Below are positions 36,412 to 45,775 of a stretch of 64,000 nucleotides of DNA, in pieces. Position 1 is the first letter of the stretch; the number at the start of each line of letters is the position of its first letter. Source of the stretch: Verrucomicrobiota bacterium (GTDB taxonomy: Bacteria > Verrucomicrobiota > Verrucomicrobiia > Verrucomicrobiales > DEV007); assembly GCA_030625775.1 (NCBI GenBank), contig DAOUQC010000006.1:47597-111596 (forward strand). The letters are read 5' to 3'. The notes beneath the pieces were generated by a model, which saw only the letters and a list, made by a program, of their open reading frames with translations, was not told where the DNA came from and did not search any database. A program made the position numbers and the translations under genes.

Positions 36412-36873
36412 TTATTTCTTCTTTTCCGAGAAACCGGTAATCGTAACATTGTGGATTTTTACTTTGGCCAAGGCATTCAATACATCGATGAACCTTTGCC
36501 CGACAGCTTCATCATCTGCAGCCACCACCACCACGGGCTGCGACCCTGTCAGATCGGCGGCATCCTTATACTGTTTTAATTTATCATCCAACAAAGTAAG
36601 CGTCCGGTTGTTGACATCCTCGTCCAAGGTCTTGTCATCAACCACTATGGCACCCGCCGCATTCACCGTGATCGTCATCTGATCGATCTCCACTTCGGAA
36701 GCAGATGAACTGTCAGTGGTCGGCAATGTCATTCCCAAATCCGTTTCTTTCGGATCCAGGGTCTGGGTCACCAGAAAGTAAATCAGCAAAAGAAAGCTGA
36801 CGTCAATCATTGAGGACATGTCCAAACCTGGTTCCTCTTCCTCTGGTATCTGCAGTTTTGTATTGCCCGCCAT
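36412..36873 (-). CDS. ExbD/TolR-family protein (second copy)
   Basis: This 153-aa protein has the ExbD layout: short cytosolic lead with acidic residues, one span with the proton-path Asp ('DMSSMIDVSFLLLIYFLVT'), and a periplasmic domain ending 'VVVVAADDEAVGQRFIDVLNALAKVKIHNVTITG'. It lies 66 bp downstream of the first exbD and is only distantly similar to it, so the pair may form a heteromeric stator with ExbB. Confidence 0.85.
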   Translation of the reverse strand: MAGNTKLQIPEEEEPGLDMSSMIDVSFLLLIYFLVTQTLDPKETDLGMTLPTTDSSSASEVEIDQMTITVNAAGAIVVDDKTLDEDVNNRTLTLLDDKLKQYKDAADLTGSQPVVVVAADDEAVGQRFIDVLNALAKVKIHNVTITGFSEKKK

Positions 36874-36939
36874 GAGAGTTTTTTCTATCTAAAATTTATT
36901 TTCTTCCCCCTCATGCTTCGCACGAATGGGAATTTTTTA

Positions 36940-37395
36940 TCAATCTTTCTCGACAACATAGGTGCCGAAAATCACATCCACCACCAGTGCATCCGCCCCG
37001 GCTTTAACGATTTCCTTGATGTAGCGAGTCGCCACCCGTTTATCCGCCCGCAAATGAAGTCGGCTTTTCACCCGCATTTCATCATTTTTCTGACGCTCGG
37101 CATCGACGTATTCAGACACCGCGTCAGCATTCGGAAATTTCATCGTAATTTCCGGCCCATAAAAAGTGCCGTCTTGATGGATGTTCACTACAATACGTCC
37201 ACCTATATTCTGTGCCACCGCAGCAGCACTCGCCGTAGGAGGTTTCACTTCCTTGTCAATCTTGGTGACGATCATATGCGAACTCACCATAAAGAAAATC
37301 AGCAGCAGGAACACCAGGTCGATCATCGGCGACATGTCCATCTTCATCTCCTCGCCATCCCCGGCCATTGCCCTTCTGAGTTTTGCTGATGCCAT
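36940..37395 (-). CDS. ExbD/TolR-family protein (first copy)
   Basis: This 151-aa protein begins with a lead containing 'EMKMDMSPMIDLVFLLLIFFMVSS', the ExbD span with the conserved Asp. The periplasmic domain includes 'GRIVVNIHQDGTFYGPEITMKF' and 'KRVATRYIKEIVKAGADALVVDVIFGTYV'. AGGAG precedes the ATG by 9 bp. It converts proton flow through ExbB into movement of a periplasmic partner, here probably the TPR proteins encoded downstream. Confidence 0.87.
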   Translation of the reverse strand: MASAKLRRAMAGDGEEMKMDMSPMIDLVFLLLIFFMVSSHMIVTKIDKEVKPPTASAAAVAQNIGGRIVVNIHQDGTFYGPEITMKFPNADAVSEYVDAERQKNDEMRVKSRLHLRADKRVATRYIKEIVKAGADALVVDVIFGTYVVEKD

Positions 37396-37508
37396 CCTTA
37401 TTTGCTCCTGTTAATTCCCCGCATTGTTCATACAACTGGACTCCCTTCGAACCTTACGACCAGATATCCAATGAGATCTCCAATCGTAAAGAACAAGACA
37501 AATCAAGC

Positions 37509-38333
37509 CTAACCTTCTGCAATGCCTTCAGGCACCTTGGCTAACTGCTGGTCACCATGCACGGTTGCCATCGCCAAGCCCATCGCATCGTCCACGGTCT
37601 GATGAGCATCCGCCACCAGAGCGTTAAATTTGTTTTTGAAGAAGAAAAAGGCAAACAAACAAGGTAACGCTACCACCAGGCCAGTCGCCGTCGTCATCAG
37701 GGCTTCCCCAATAGCTGAAGCCATCTTACCCGGATCCGATCCCCCACTCACTCCCAGAGTAGCAAAGGCCTTGATCATACCGGAAACCGTCCCGAGCAGT
37801 CCAACCATGGGAGCCGCCTGGGCAATCACCGAGAAGTATCCGATCCACGACATATAAGAAGGATTTTCCCTGACCGTGAAGTCAGCCACCGCATCATCCA
37901 CTTTATCTTTTCCCAGTCCCTCGGTGTCCGTAGCGTCCACATTAGGCAAAGCCGTTGCCAACATGCGGCCCAGGTAAGAAGCACTGTCGGCGGAAGCCTC
38001 GATCGCACTGCGCACTCTGACTTCGGCCATTTTGTCCAGCACCGATGCCTTCAAATCGGCGGGCACGAATTTTTTAGCGGTCAACTGCATGGAATTGTAA
38101 ACCGTCAGTGTGATGAAACCCACGGAAAGCAAACCCAGAGGCCACATGGCCCATCCACCTTCCAGGATATTGTCCCATAAGGTTTTTGACGACCCGGACG
38201 CCGCAGCCTCACCTCCGCCTTCTGCGGCCGCATCTTGTGCAAATACATCAGGCATGGCAATCACGGCAACAGCCAGAATTCCAAAAATCATCCACGCAAG
38301 GTGGGAACGGTTAAAAGAGTAGTTTTTCAGCAT
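37509..38333 (-). CDS. MotA/TolQ/ExbB proton-channel protein
   Basis: ATG 38333 is used; the track start is a TTG two codons earlier. A signal/anchor segment (LAWMIFGILAVAVIAMPDVFA) precedes a Gly/Ala spacer and three spans: 'GGWAMWPLGLLSVGFITLTVYN', 'YFSVIAQAAPMVGLLGTVSGMIKAF' and 'ALMTTATGLVVALPCLFAFFFFKNKF'. The last two carry the TolQ/ExbB signature. An extra N-terminal span before the ExbB core is typical of PVC and Bacteroidetes homologues. It heads the operon exbB-exbD-exbD-TPR-TPR. Confidence 0.88.
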   Translation of the reverse strand: MLKNYSFNRSHLAWMIFGILAVAVIAMPDVFAQDAAAEGGGEAAASGSSKTLWDNILEGGWAMWPLGLLSVGFITLTVYNSMQLTAKKFVPADLKASVLDKMAEVRVRSAIEASADSASYLGRMLATALPNVDATDTEGLGKDKVDDAVADFTVRENPSYMSWIGYFSVIAQAAPMVGLLGTVSGMIKAFATLGVSGGSDPGKMASAIGEALMTTATGLVVALPCLFAFFFFKNKFNALVADAHQTVDDAMGLAMATVHGDQQLAKVPEGIAEG

Positions 38334-38398
38334 CTTCAATTTGAGTGGTTCGTTTTCAATCTGTGCACGCGCTTTTCTAATATTCTCAACGCTCTGTA

Positions 38399-38431
38399 AA
38401 GAAAAAACCGCGTATTATCGCATTTTTTCTT
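38399..38431 (-). terminator. Intrinsic terminator between the ABC ATPase gene and exbB
   Basis: On the minus strand AAGAAAAAA-T-GCG-ATAATA-CGC-GG-TTTTTTCTT forms a 12-13-bp stem with one bulge and a T-rich 3' side. It starts at the stop codon of the ATPase gene. The stem is nearly symmetrical, but no gene converges on it. Confidence 0.7.
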
Positions 38432-39198
38432 CACTCAGCACTGTCTATATCTAACACATGCTTTTCTGTTAAGGCCAGAAATAAATCTTCAATTCCATTT
38501 TGGGCCTCTCCGTCCTTCACCTGACTTTGCGGCAATCGCCTTAGTTCCTCCAAGCTGCCCACTGCACACAATCGCCCGTTTGTGATAACCCCGATACGAT
38601 CCGCCAATTCCTCCGCAACATTCAATTGATGTGTGGACATGAAAATAGTTACCCCATTGCGACTGCGCTCCTTTAACTCTTGCTTAATAATCCGGGTATG
38701 CCGGGGATCCAGCCCCACCATTGGCTCATCAATCACGATCACCTCCGGTTCGTGCAGCAGCGCAGCAGCAATCCCCAGCCTCTGACAGGTCCCATGACTC
38801 AAATGCTCTATGCGCTGTCCTGCGTATTCATCCAGAGAAAGCTTCTCAAACAATCCGGCCGCAATGCGCCTCGAATCTGCTCGCTGCATTTGAAACAGGT
38901 CGCCAATGAACTCCATGAATTCCACCGGGGTCAGCTTATCGTAAAATTCGGCAACATCGGGAACATAACCGATCCTTTTCTTCGCCTCGATCGGCTGTTC
39001 GAACACATCAAAACCACAAATACGAGCAGACCCGGAGCTGGCTTGCAATAATCCCGTGAGCAATTTAATCGTCGTTGTCTTCCCCGCAGCATTCGGGCCT
39101 AGGAAGGCAAAAAACTCACCCTTTTCGATTTGCAGATTCAGTTTATCCAAAGCCAACAGGTCACCATAACACATGGAAAGATCGATCGCTTCTATCAT
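38431..39198 (-). CDS. ABC transporter ATP-binding protein
   Basis: This 255-aa ATPase has Walker A 'LGPNAAGKTTTIKLLTG', an H-bearing signature 'LSHGTCQRLGIAAAL', Walker B 'VIVIDEPMVGLD' and the H-loop 'IFMSTHQLNVAEEL'. It is of the CcmA/drug-export (COG1131) type. The second Gly of the usual A-loop (GxNGAGK) is Ala in 'NAAGK'. No ABC permease adjoins it; the nearest upstream gene encodes a single-span protein that is not a permease. Substrate unknown. Confidence 0.87.
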   Translation of the reverse strand: MIEAIDLSMCYGDLLALDKLNLQIEKGEFFAFLGPNAAGKTTTIKLLTGLLQASSGSARICGFDVFEQPIEAKKRIGYVPDVAEFYDKLTPVEFMEFIGDLFQMQRADSRRIAAGLFEKLSLDEYAGQRIEHLSHGTCQRLGIAAALLHEPEVIVIDEPMVGLDPRHTRIIKQELKERSRNGVTIFMSTHQLNVAEELADRIGVITNGRLCAVGSLEELRRLPQSQVKDGEAQNGIEDLFLALTEKHVLDIDSAE

Positions 39199-39255
39199 AA
39201 TTTTTCTCGCTTCAACTTAATCCTCTTCATTGTTCAATCATCCCCGCCGCCACAC

Positions 39256-40140
39256 TCACTGATTGGCTCCCCCGGCATTCTCATCAACGGCGACCGGCAC
39301 AAGCACTTCAGCCAAGGCTTCATAGCCCCACGCCGTCTGGACCATCAAAGGTTCCCCGGTTTCACTCAAAGACAGTTTCACCTCTTCACCCGGTTTATTT
39401 CCCGACCCCTTGTTTTTCAAAATCAGCTGATAGACCAGCATTTTGCGACCGGCAACCTCAGCACTGCCGAAACGCCCTGTGATCCCAGGAGCCCAGGCAT
39501 CGACCATGCTATCTGACATTTTTCCGCCCAACAACGCCTGCAAAGGTAATAAACGTCCTACCTTCCCCAGTTCCGGCAGAGCAGACAACCCCGCCGGACT
39601 CCCCTCATACTCAAACAGTTGCTCTCCTTTCGACCTCACTTTCAGGGAAATTTTTTCTACCGGATGATCAAAACCAAACTGCACACTCAATCCGAGTTCG
39701 GGCATCCTCAGCACAAAGTCCCCTTTAGGAAAATTCAAATCATCGTCAACCTCCATCAAGCCCCGCCAATACACCCCCTTGTCATGTTCCCCAGCCCCGG
39801 CATTCTCAAGCACAGAAAAAGAATCCAACGAGCCCGCCACGGCAATCTCACGCAATTCCCTTCCCTTTCCTATATCACCTGGCATTTTTTTTCCCAACTG
39901 CGCACTCAAACTCATTTGCCCGACCCGCTGCCCGTCTTTCAAAATCGTCAACTCCGCTCCCTCGGTCCAGGCAAAAAACATTTCGGCTACCCTATCGGCT
40001 GGCACGGGAGTCATTCGGGACTCAGCATGGAAATAATTACGTTTAATCAAAACCGATACCGTTACCATCCAGAAAGTGATCACGGCAAGCTGTATCCACA
40101 AAACCCAGGCTGCACTTCTGTTTTCAAGTCGGATCCCCAT
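39256..40140 (-). CDS. Membrane-anchored protein of unknown function
   Basis: This 294-aa protein has one N-terminal span (AAWVLWIQLAVITFWMVTVSVLI) and a periplasmic beta-rich domain without recognised motifs ('GAELTILKDGQRVGQMSLSAQLGK', 'GDFVLRMPELGLSVQFGFDHPVEKI', 'EEVKLSLSETGEPLMVQTAWGYEAL'). It precedes the ABC ATPase gene by 57 bp on the same strand, so a joint function is possible. It is divergent from the CysJ-like gene. Confidence 0.55.
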   Translation of the reverse strand: MGIRLENRSAAWVLWIQLAVITFWMVTVSVLIKRNYFHAESRMTPVPADRVAEMFFAWTEGAELTILKDGQRVGQMSLSAQLGKKMPGDIGKGRELREIAVAGSLDSFSVLENAGAGEHDKGVYWRGLMEVDDDLNFPKGDFVLRMPELGLSVQFGFDHPVEKISLKVRSKGEQLFEYEGSPAGLSALPELGKVGRLLPLQALLGGKMSDSMVDAWAPGITGRFGSAEVAGRKMLVYQLILKNKGSGNKPGEEVKLSLSETGEPLMVQTAWGYEALAEVLVPVAVDENAGGANQ

Positions 40141-40205
40141 CTTTAATGAATTTGCCTGCTGCTTTGACTTGCGCTTTTTGAAACTCCCTCCTACGATTCA
40201 AGATC

Positions 40206-41369
40206 ATGTCAGAAACAGCAACCGCTTCCAAGCCTTCATTCAACCGTAAAAACCCACTTATCGCCCACATACCACGTCGGCGCTTTTTGTCGGAAGGTGC
40301 TGCTGAAAAAGAAACCTGGCATTTGGAAATTGATTTACAGGGTTCCGAACTCACTTACACGCCGGGAGATTCCCTCGCCGTATTATCCACCAACTGGCCG
40401 CAAGCAGTTGAGAACGTCTTACTTGCCTTAGGCCTGAGCGGTGATGAAGAAGTCACCGGACCGGATAAATCGAACGCCCCACTCAAGAGCGTCCTGACTA
40501 AACAGTGTGTCATCACCCTGCCTGACAAAAAATTCCTCAATAAGCTGGTGGAAAAAGCTGGTGATGCCGCCAATGAACTCGCCGTACTGCTTGACCCCGA
40601 AAAGAAAAAAGAACTCTCTAATTACCTGTGGGGACGTGAGATCATTGATTTCCTGTTGATGTTTCCAGACCTGAAATGGGAAGCACAGGAATTCGTCGGC
40701 GTCCTGAAAAAACTCAATGTGCGGCTCTACTCCATTGCTTCCAGTCTGGCAGCTGTTCCCAATCAGGTGCATCTGACGGTGGCTTCGGTTCTATACAACA
40801 GTTTTGACAAGGACCGCAAGGGAGTGTGTTCCACCTTCCTCAATGAACGTTGTGATGAAAATACCGACGTCCCCTGTTTTGTGACCCCCGGCAAAGGTTT
40901 CCGCCTCCCAGAGCCTGAAGACGATACTCCCATCATCATGTGTGGCCCCGGAACCGGCATCGCCCCCTTTCGGGCTTTTTTGCAGGAACGAAATGCTACC
41001 AAAGCCAAAGGAGACGCCTGGTTGTTCTTCGGTGAAATTCATCAAGACACTTGTTACTTTTACGAAGATGAGTGGAAGAACTACCTTGAAGACGGAACCC
41101 TGAATAAAATCACCACCGCTTTTTCCCGTGATCAGGATCACAAAATCTACGTCCACCATCGTATGCTGGAAGAAGGTGCCGAGATCTGGAGTTGGCTCGA
41201 ACGTGGAGCAATTTTTTATGTCTGCGGTGACGCCGAACGCATGGCCAACGATGTCGATCAGGCCCTGCACCAGATCGCCATCGAACATGGAGGCAAAAGT
41301 GAACAAGAAGCCGCTGCCTACATCGAGCAAATGAGACAGGACAAACGCTACCGGCGCGACGTTTATTAA
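40206..41369 (+). CDS. CysJ-like NADPH/FAD reductase without flavodoxin domain
   Basis: This 387-aa protein is the FAD/NADPH half of sulfite-reductase alpha subunits and P450 reductases. FAD motif 'RLYSIASSLA', the connecting domain before it, 'GVCSTFLNER', NADPH motifs 'MCGPGTGIAPFRAFLQER' and 'FYVCGDAERMANDV', and the diagnostic end 'DKRYRRDVY' are all present. The FMN flavodoxin domain of CysJ (~200 aa) is absent, so it must pass electrons to a separate flavodoxin/ferredoxin or directly to a siroheme or other acceptor. nadD follows 17 bp downstream. Confidence 0.85.
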   Translation: MSETATASKPSFNRKNPLIAHIPRRRFLSEGAAEKETWHLEIDLQGSELTYTPGDSLAVLSTNWPQAVENVLLALGLSGDEEVTGPDKSNAPLKSVLTKQCVITLPDKKFLNKLVEKAGDAANELAVLLDPEKKKELSNYLWGREIIDFLLMFPDLKWEAQEFVGVLKKLNVRLYSIASSLAAVPNQVHLTVASVLYNSFDKDRKGVCSTFLNERCDENTDVPCFVTPGKGFRLPEPEDDTPIIMCGPGTGIAPFRAFLQERNATKAKGDAWLFFGEIHQDTCYFYEDEWKNYLEDGTLNKITTAFSRDQDHKIYVHHRMLEEGAEIWSWLERGAIFYVCGDAERMANDVDQALHQIAIEHGGKSEQEAAAYIEQMRQDKRYRRDVY

Positions 41370-41386
41370 AAACCACCCCACACATT

Positions 41387-41953
41387 ATGAATCAGCTCAA
41401 AAAAATCGCACTGTTCGGCGGCACTTTTGATCCGATTCACAATGGTCATCTCGCACTGGCAAAACGGGCCCGCCAGGAAGTTGGACTGGACCGGGTCTTA
41501 TTCATTCCCTGTCGCCAATCACCACACAAATCAAAAACTCCCGCAGCCACCGTCGAGCAACGCTGCGCCATGATCACTCTGGCAACTCAATACATCGAGT
41601 GGGCCGAACTTTCCCGCATTGAAATTGATCGCAACTGCCCAAGCTACTCCTGGCAAACCAGCCTCTATTTTGCCCGCCAATTCCCACAGTGCGAACTCTT
41701 CTGGATTCTCGGTACTGATCAGTGGAAAAAAATCCACCGCTGGGCGGAACCCGAACGCCTGCGTAAAAGGCTAACCTTCATTGTAGCAACTCGAAATGAT
41801 GATGTGGTAGAGGATCGACCAGGCTGGAGGCACGTCGCCCTTCCTTTTGAACACCCCTCCAACGCCACCTCCATCCGTTCGGGGGATTCTGATCCCGATT
41901 GGTTGGCCTCCCCCATTTCCAAATACATCAAAGCCAATAAAATTTACTCCTGA
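41387..41953 (+). CDS. nadD: Nicotinate-nucleotide adenylyltransferase
   Basis: This 188-aa enzyme adenylates nicotinate mononucleotide in NAD synthesis. The nucleotidyltransferase signature 'LFGGTFDPIHNGHLALAKRA' opens the protein and the second site reads 'NATSIRSGDSD' in place of the usual ISSTxIR. 'WILGTDQWKKIHRW' is the NadD-specific mid motif. It is flanked closely by the CysJ-like gene and the 5-oxoprolinase gene on the same strand. Confidence 0.9.
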   Translation: MNQLKKIALFGGTFDPIHNGHLALAKRARQEVGLDRVLFIPCRQSPHKSKTPAATVEQRCAMITLATQYIEWAELSRIEIDRNCPSYSWQTSLYFARQFPQCELFWILGTDQWKKIHRWAEPERLRKRLTFIVATRNDDVVEDRPGWRHVALPFEHPSNATSIRSGDSDPDWLASPISKYIKANKIYS

Positions 41954-41977
41954 CATCAATCTTCCGCCCGCGCCAAC

Positions 41978-44900
41978 ATGGCACCCCCCTCATGGAGAAT
42001 CAACATTGATACCGGTGGCACCTTCACCGATGCCTGCGCCCTACCCCCTGACAGTGCCGACTTGGTATTCCTCAAAGTTCTCTCATCCAGCCAACTGCGC
42101 CTGCGCATCATCGAACATTTGGCCCCTGGTTGCCTGCGAGTTGAAGTCCCTGGGCAATGGAACACACCGGATCAGTTTTTTGTTGGTTTTCAAGTCAATG
42201 AAAGTGACCGCTCTGATCCTATTCAGGTCATTCAATGGCAATCCCATTGCCAAACACTGACTCTCTCCCATGCCCTCCCGGATAGCCCCCAAACCCTCGA
42301 TCTCACCAGTGGGGAAGAAGCACCGGTGCTCGCCACCCGCCTGTTAACCGGAACTGCCCTGGGAGAAATTTTTCCAACAATCCACCTCCGGCTTGCCACC
42401 ACCCGGGGAACCAATGCTCTACTCGAAAATAAAGTCGCTTCCACCGCTTTTTTCACCACCCGTGGCTTCGGTGATCTCTTGACTATCCGTGATCAACGCC
42501 GCCCCGACCTCTTTGCCTTGCGGCACCAAGTCCCGCCCCCACTCCACCAGTCCTGCATAGAAATTGACGAGCGGCTCGATGCCCGGGGGGAAATCCTGCA
42601 AGCCTTCAAACCCGATGATCCCGAATTCCAACGAGCCTGCCAACAAGCTCTCGCTTCCGGCATCACGGTCGCCGCCGCTGCCCTACTGCACAGTTACCTC
42701 AATCCCGAACATGAACAACAGTTGCGGGACTACCTTTTAAAAATAGGCTTCCAACATGTCTCCCTCTCTTCCGACCTCGCCCCCTTGATCCGCCTCTTGC
42801 CCCGCGCTAATACCACTGTCGTCGATGCCTGCCTGACTCCGGTGATGCAAAGCTTCATCGATAACATTAGCCGCTCGCTGGAGAACTGCGAATTGCTCAT
42901 CATGACCAGCGCAGGCGGCCTCGAAAACGCCAGGCAATTCCACCCCAAAGATTCCTTATTTTCTGGCCCGGCCGGAGGCGTGGTCGGAGCCGCTTCAGCT
43001 GCCCGTCGTTTGAGCCATGATAAAATCATCTCTTTTGACATGGGCGGCACCTCAACTGACGTCGCTCGTTACGATGGTGATTTCCTCTATCAATTTGAAC
43101 AAAAAGCCGGTGGAGCATCCCTTCTCGCTCCCTCGCTACGCATCGAAACCGTTGCCGCTGGTGGCGGGTCGATCTGCCATTTCACTGAAGCCGGATTGCA
43201 AGTCGGCCCCGAGTCAGCAGGCTCCTATCCCGGCCCCGCCTGTTATGGCAACGGCGGCCCACTCACCATCACCGATGTCAACCTGCTGCTCGGCCGTATC
43301 GACCCCTATCACTTCGGCATTCCCCTGACCCAGGAAAACATCAAAGCCGCCCGACAAGCGCTCAGCGAACTGCGGCAACAGAGCCAAACCGCCGACACGG
43401 TCTGCAATCAAAGTTTCCTCGAAGGACTGCTGGCCATCGCCATCGAGCAAATGGCTGATGCCATCCATACCATATCCGTCCGTGAAGGCGTTAATCCAAA
43501 AGACTACACTCTATTAGCATTTGGCGGAGCCGGCCCACTGCATGCCTGCAACATCGCCGAGCAACTTGGATGCCAAACAATCCTCGTTCCCCCTGAAGCA
43601 GGTTTGCTCTCTGCCTACGGCTTGCACCATGCGAGCATCGAACATTTTGCCGAAATCCAGGTCTCTAAAAACCTGTCTTATATGCTAGGTCGTATCCCCC
43701 AAATGCTAGAGGAGCTCATTCAACAAGCCAGTCAAAAACTCATCGAACAACTCACCGGGCAATCCCCATCCGGCATCCATGTTCGCCGAAAAATCGCCGA
43801 GTTACGGCTGGCAGGACAAGACGCCAGCCTTAGTCTGGAAATCACCAATCCCGAACTCCTGGCCCAACAATTTCGCAAACTCTATCACAAAGTCTTTGCC
43901 TACGCCCCCGATCCAGAAGCTGCCATTGAGCTCACCACCCTCCGGGTGATCGTTTTTTTACCGGGGCAGAAAACAAGTAACCAATCATCTTCTTCCAATC
44001 CTCCAGTCATCCCTTTTTCAACGGATCAAACATTCATCAATCGCACCGAACTCAAGCCCGGCATGCAACTACGCGGCCCCGCCGTTATCCAGGATTCCTT
44101 CTCGACTTGTTACCTCAAAAAAAACTGGCGCTGCCAGATTGCCTCAGACTTTTCACTGCTGCTTTCGCCCATCTCAAATACAGCGCCAACTAGCTCCTCC
44201 AGTTCGATCTCCGACAGCTCCATCCAGGATGCCCTGTTCCGCAACCGCTTCGAAAACATCGTCAGCGAAATGGGAGCCCAACTGCAACGCTCTTCCGTCT
44301 CCACCAACGTCAAAGAACGTCAGGACTTCTCTTGTGCCCTGCTCGACAGCGAGGCCAATCTCGTCGTCAACGCTCCCCACATCCCCGTGCATCTTGGTGC
44401 CCTCGGGCTCTGTGTTCGTGAAGTAATCAAGCAACAAACCTTGCGCCCCGGTGATACCATCATCACCAACCACCCTGCTTTTGGAGGCTCCCATCTACCC
44501 GACGTCACTCTCATCACCGCGATCTTCGATCCCAATGCAAAACCTGATGAAGCAGATCGACCCATCGCCTACATCGCCAACCGCGCACATCATGCCGAGA
44601 TCGGCGGCATCACTCCCGGCTCCATGCCCCCCAACGCCAGAACCCTGGCACAAGAAGGTGTTGTGATCTCCCCCACCCTGCTCATCAATCAGGGGCAATC
44701 CTGTTTTGACTCCATCAAAAATTTACTATGTGATTCAAACCACCCCACCCGTCACCTCGCTGACAACCTCGCCGACCTGAACGCCCAACTCGCTGCCAAC
44801 CATCAAGGCCTGACCAGCATGCAAAACCTGATTATTTGCCACGGAGCCAATACCATCCGCCTTCACTTGGAGAAAATCGCCCGACTCTCCCAGGCCACCC

Positions 44901-45775
44901 TGCAGGAAAGCCTGCGATCCTCACCTTTGACTCAAAGCAGCGTCTGCCAATCACTCGACGATGGAACAAAAATCATCATTACCGGAACAGTCGCTAAAAC
45001 AGATAGATACAAACTAATCCTGGACTTCACCGGCACCAGCCTCTCACACCCCGGCAATCTCAATGCCACCCCCGCCATTGTGCGCAGTGCCGTGCTCTAC
45101 GTCCTGCGTCTCTGGACACAAAGCGAACTCCCTCTCAATGAAGGCCTCTTGCGTGATGTCGAGCTCATCCTGCCCACCTGTTTTCTTAATCCCGACTTCC
45201 CCGCCGATCCCGGTCAATGTCCTGCCGTTGTCGGCGGCAACGTCGAAAGCAGCCAACGCCTGGTCGATACCCTGCTACTGCTCTTCGGCATCCAGGCCTG
45301 TTCGCAAGGCAGCATGAACAACCTCATCTTTGGAGATGACAGTTTCGGATACTACGAAACCATCGGCGGCGGTGCAGGCGCCGGCCCCGACTATGACGGC
45401 GCTTCAGGCCTGCACAGCCACATGACCAATACCGCCATCACCGATCCCGAGATCCTCGAGCAACGCTACCCCGTCCGCCTGCACCGTTTTGCTTTGCGAA
45501 AAAATTCCGGAGGCCAGGGACAACACCGAGGCGGTGACGGCCTCATCCGTGAGTTCGAATTCCTCCGCCCCCTGAAACTCTCCCTGATCACCCAACACCG
45601 CCTCGAATCCCCCTACGGAATAAAAGGCGGCGAAGGCGGAAAATGTGGTCAGCAAACCCTGATCAAGTCAAACGGGGAACAACAAAAGCTGCCACCCATC
45701 ACCGAAATCCAAACCAAGCCCGGAGACCGACTGATCATTAAAACGCCCGGTGGAGGCGCTTGGGGGAAGGTTTAA
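41978..45775 (+). CDS. 5-oxoprolinase (fused HyuA-HyuB)
   Basis: This 1265-aa protein has both hydantoinase/oxoprolinase halves in one chain, as in eukaryotic-type ATP-dependent 5-oxoprolinase. The A half (~1-690) contains 'RINIDTGGTFTDACAL', 'LATTRGTNALLENK', 'DMGGTSTDVARYDG' and 'LAFGGAGPLHACNIA'. The B half (~735-1265) has 'SEMGAQLQRSSVSTNVKERQDFSCAL' and ends 'TPGGGAWGK'. It hydrolyses pyroglutamate to glutamate with ATP, a salvage step for spontaneously formed 5-oxoproline. Its last bases overlap the convergent rsmA stop. Confidence 0.92.
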   Translation: MAPPSWRINIDTGGTFTDACALPPDSADLVFLKVLSSSQLRLRIIEHLAPGCLRVEVPGQWNTPDQFFVGFQVNESDRSDPIQVIQWQSHCQTLTLSHALPDSPQTLDLTSGEEAPVLATRLLTGTALGEIFPTIHLRLATTRGTNALLENKVASTAFFTTRGFGDLLTIRDQRRPDLFALRHQVPPPLHQSCIEIDERLDARGEILQAFKPDDPEFQRACQQALASGITVAAAALLHSYLNPEHEQQLRDYLLKIGFQHVSLSSDLAPLIRLLPRANTTVVDACLTPVMQSFIDNISRSLENCELLIMTSAGGLENARQFHPKDSLFSGPAGGVVGAASAARRLSHDKIISFDMGGTSTDVARYDGDFLYQFEQKAGGASLLAPSLRIETVAAGGGSICHFTEAGLQVGPESAGSYPGPACYGNGGPLTITDVNLLLGRIDPYHFGIPLTQENIKAARQALSELRQQSQTADTVCNQSFLEGLLAIAIEQMADAIHTISVREGVNPKDYTLLAFGGAGPLHACNIAEQLGCQTILVPPEAGLLSAYGLHHASIEHFAEIQVSKNLSYMLGRIPQMLEELIQQASQKLIEQLTGQSPSGIHVRRKIAELRLAGQDASLSLEITNPELLAQQFRKLYHKVFAYAPDPEAAIELTTLRVIVFLPGQKTSNQSSSSNPPVIPFSTDQTFINRTELKPGMQLRGPAVIQDSFSTCYLKKNWRCQIASDFSLLLSPISNTAPTSSSSSISDSSIQDALFRNRFENIVSEMGAQLQRSSVSTNVKERQDFSCALLDSEANLVVNAPHIPVHLGALGLCVREVIKQQTLRPGDTIITNHPAFGGSHLPDVTLITAIFDPNAKPDEADRPIAYIANRAHHAEIGGITPGSMPPNARTLAQEGVVISPTLLINQGQSCFDSIKNLLCDSNHPTRHLADNLADLNAQLAANHQGLTSMQNLIICHGANTIRLHLEKIARLSQATLQESLRSSPLTQSSVCQSLDDGTKIIITGTVAKTDRYKLILDFTGTSLSHPGNLNATPAIVRSAVLYVLRLWTQSELPLNEGLLRDVELILPTCFLNPDFPADPGQCPAVVGGNVESSQRLVDTLLLLFGIQACSQGSMNNLIFGDDSFGYYETIGGGAGAGPDYDGASGLHSHMTNTAITDPEILEQRYPVRLHRFALRKNSGGQGQHRGGDGLIREFEFLRPLKLSLITQHRLESPYGIKGGEGGKCGQQTLIKSNGEQQKLPPITEIQTKPGDRLIIKTPGGGAWGKV

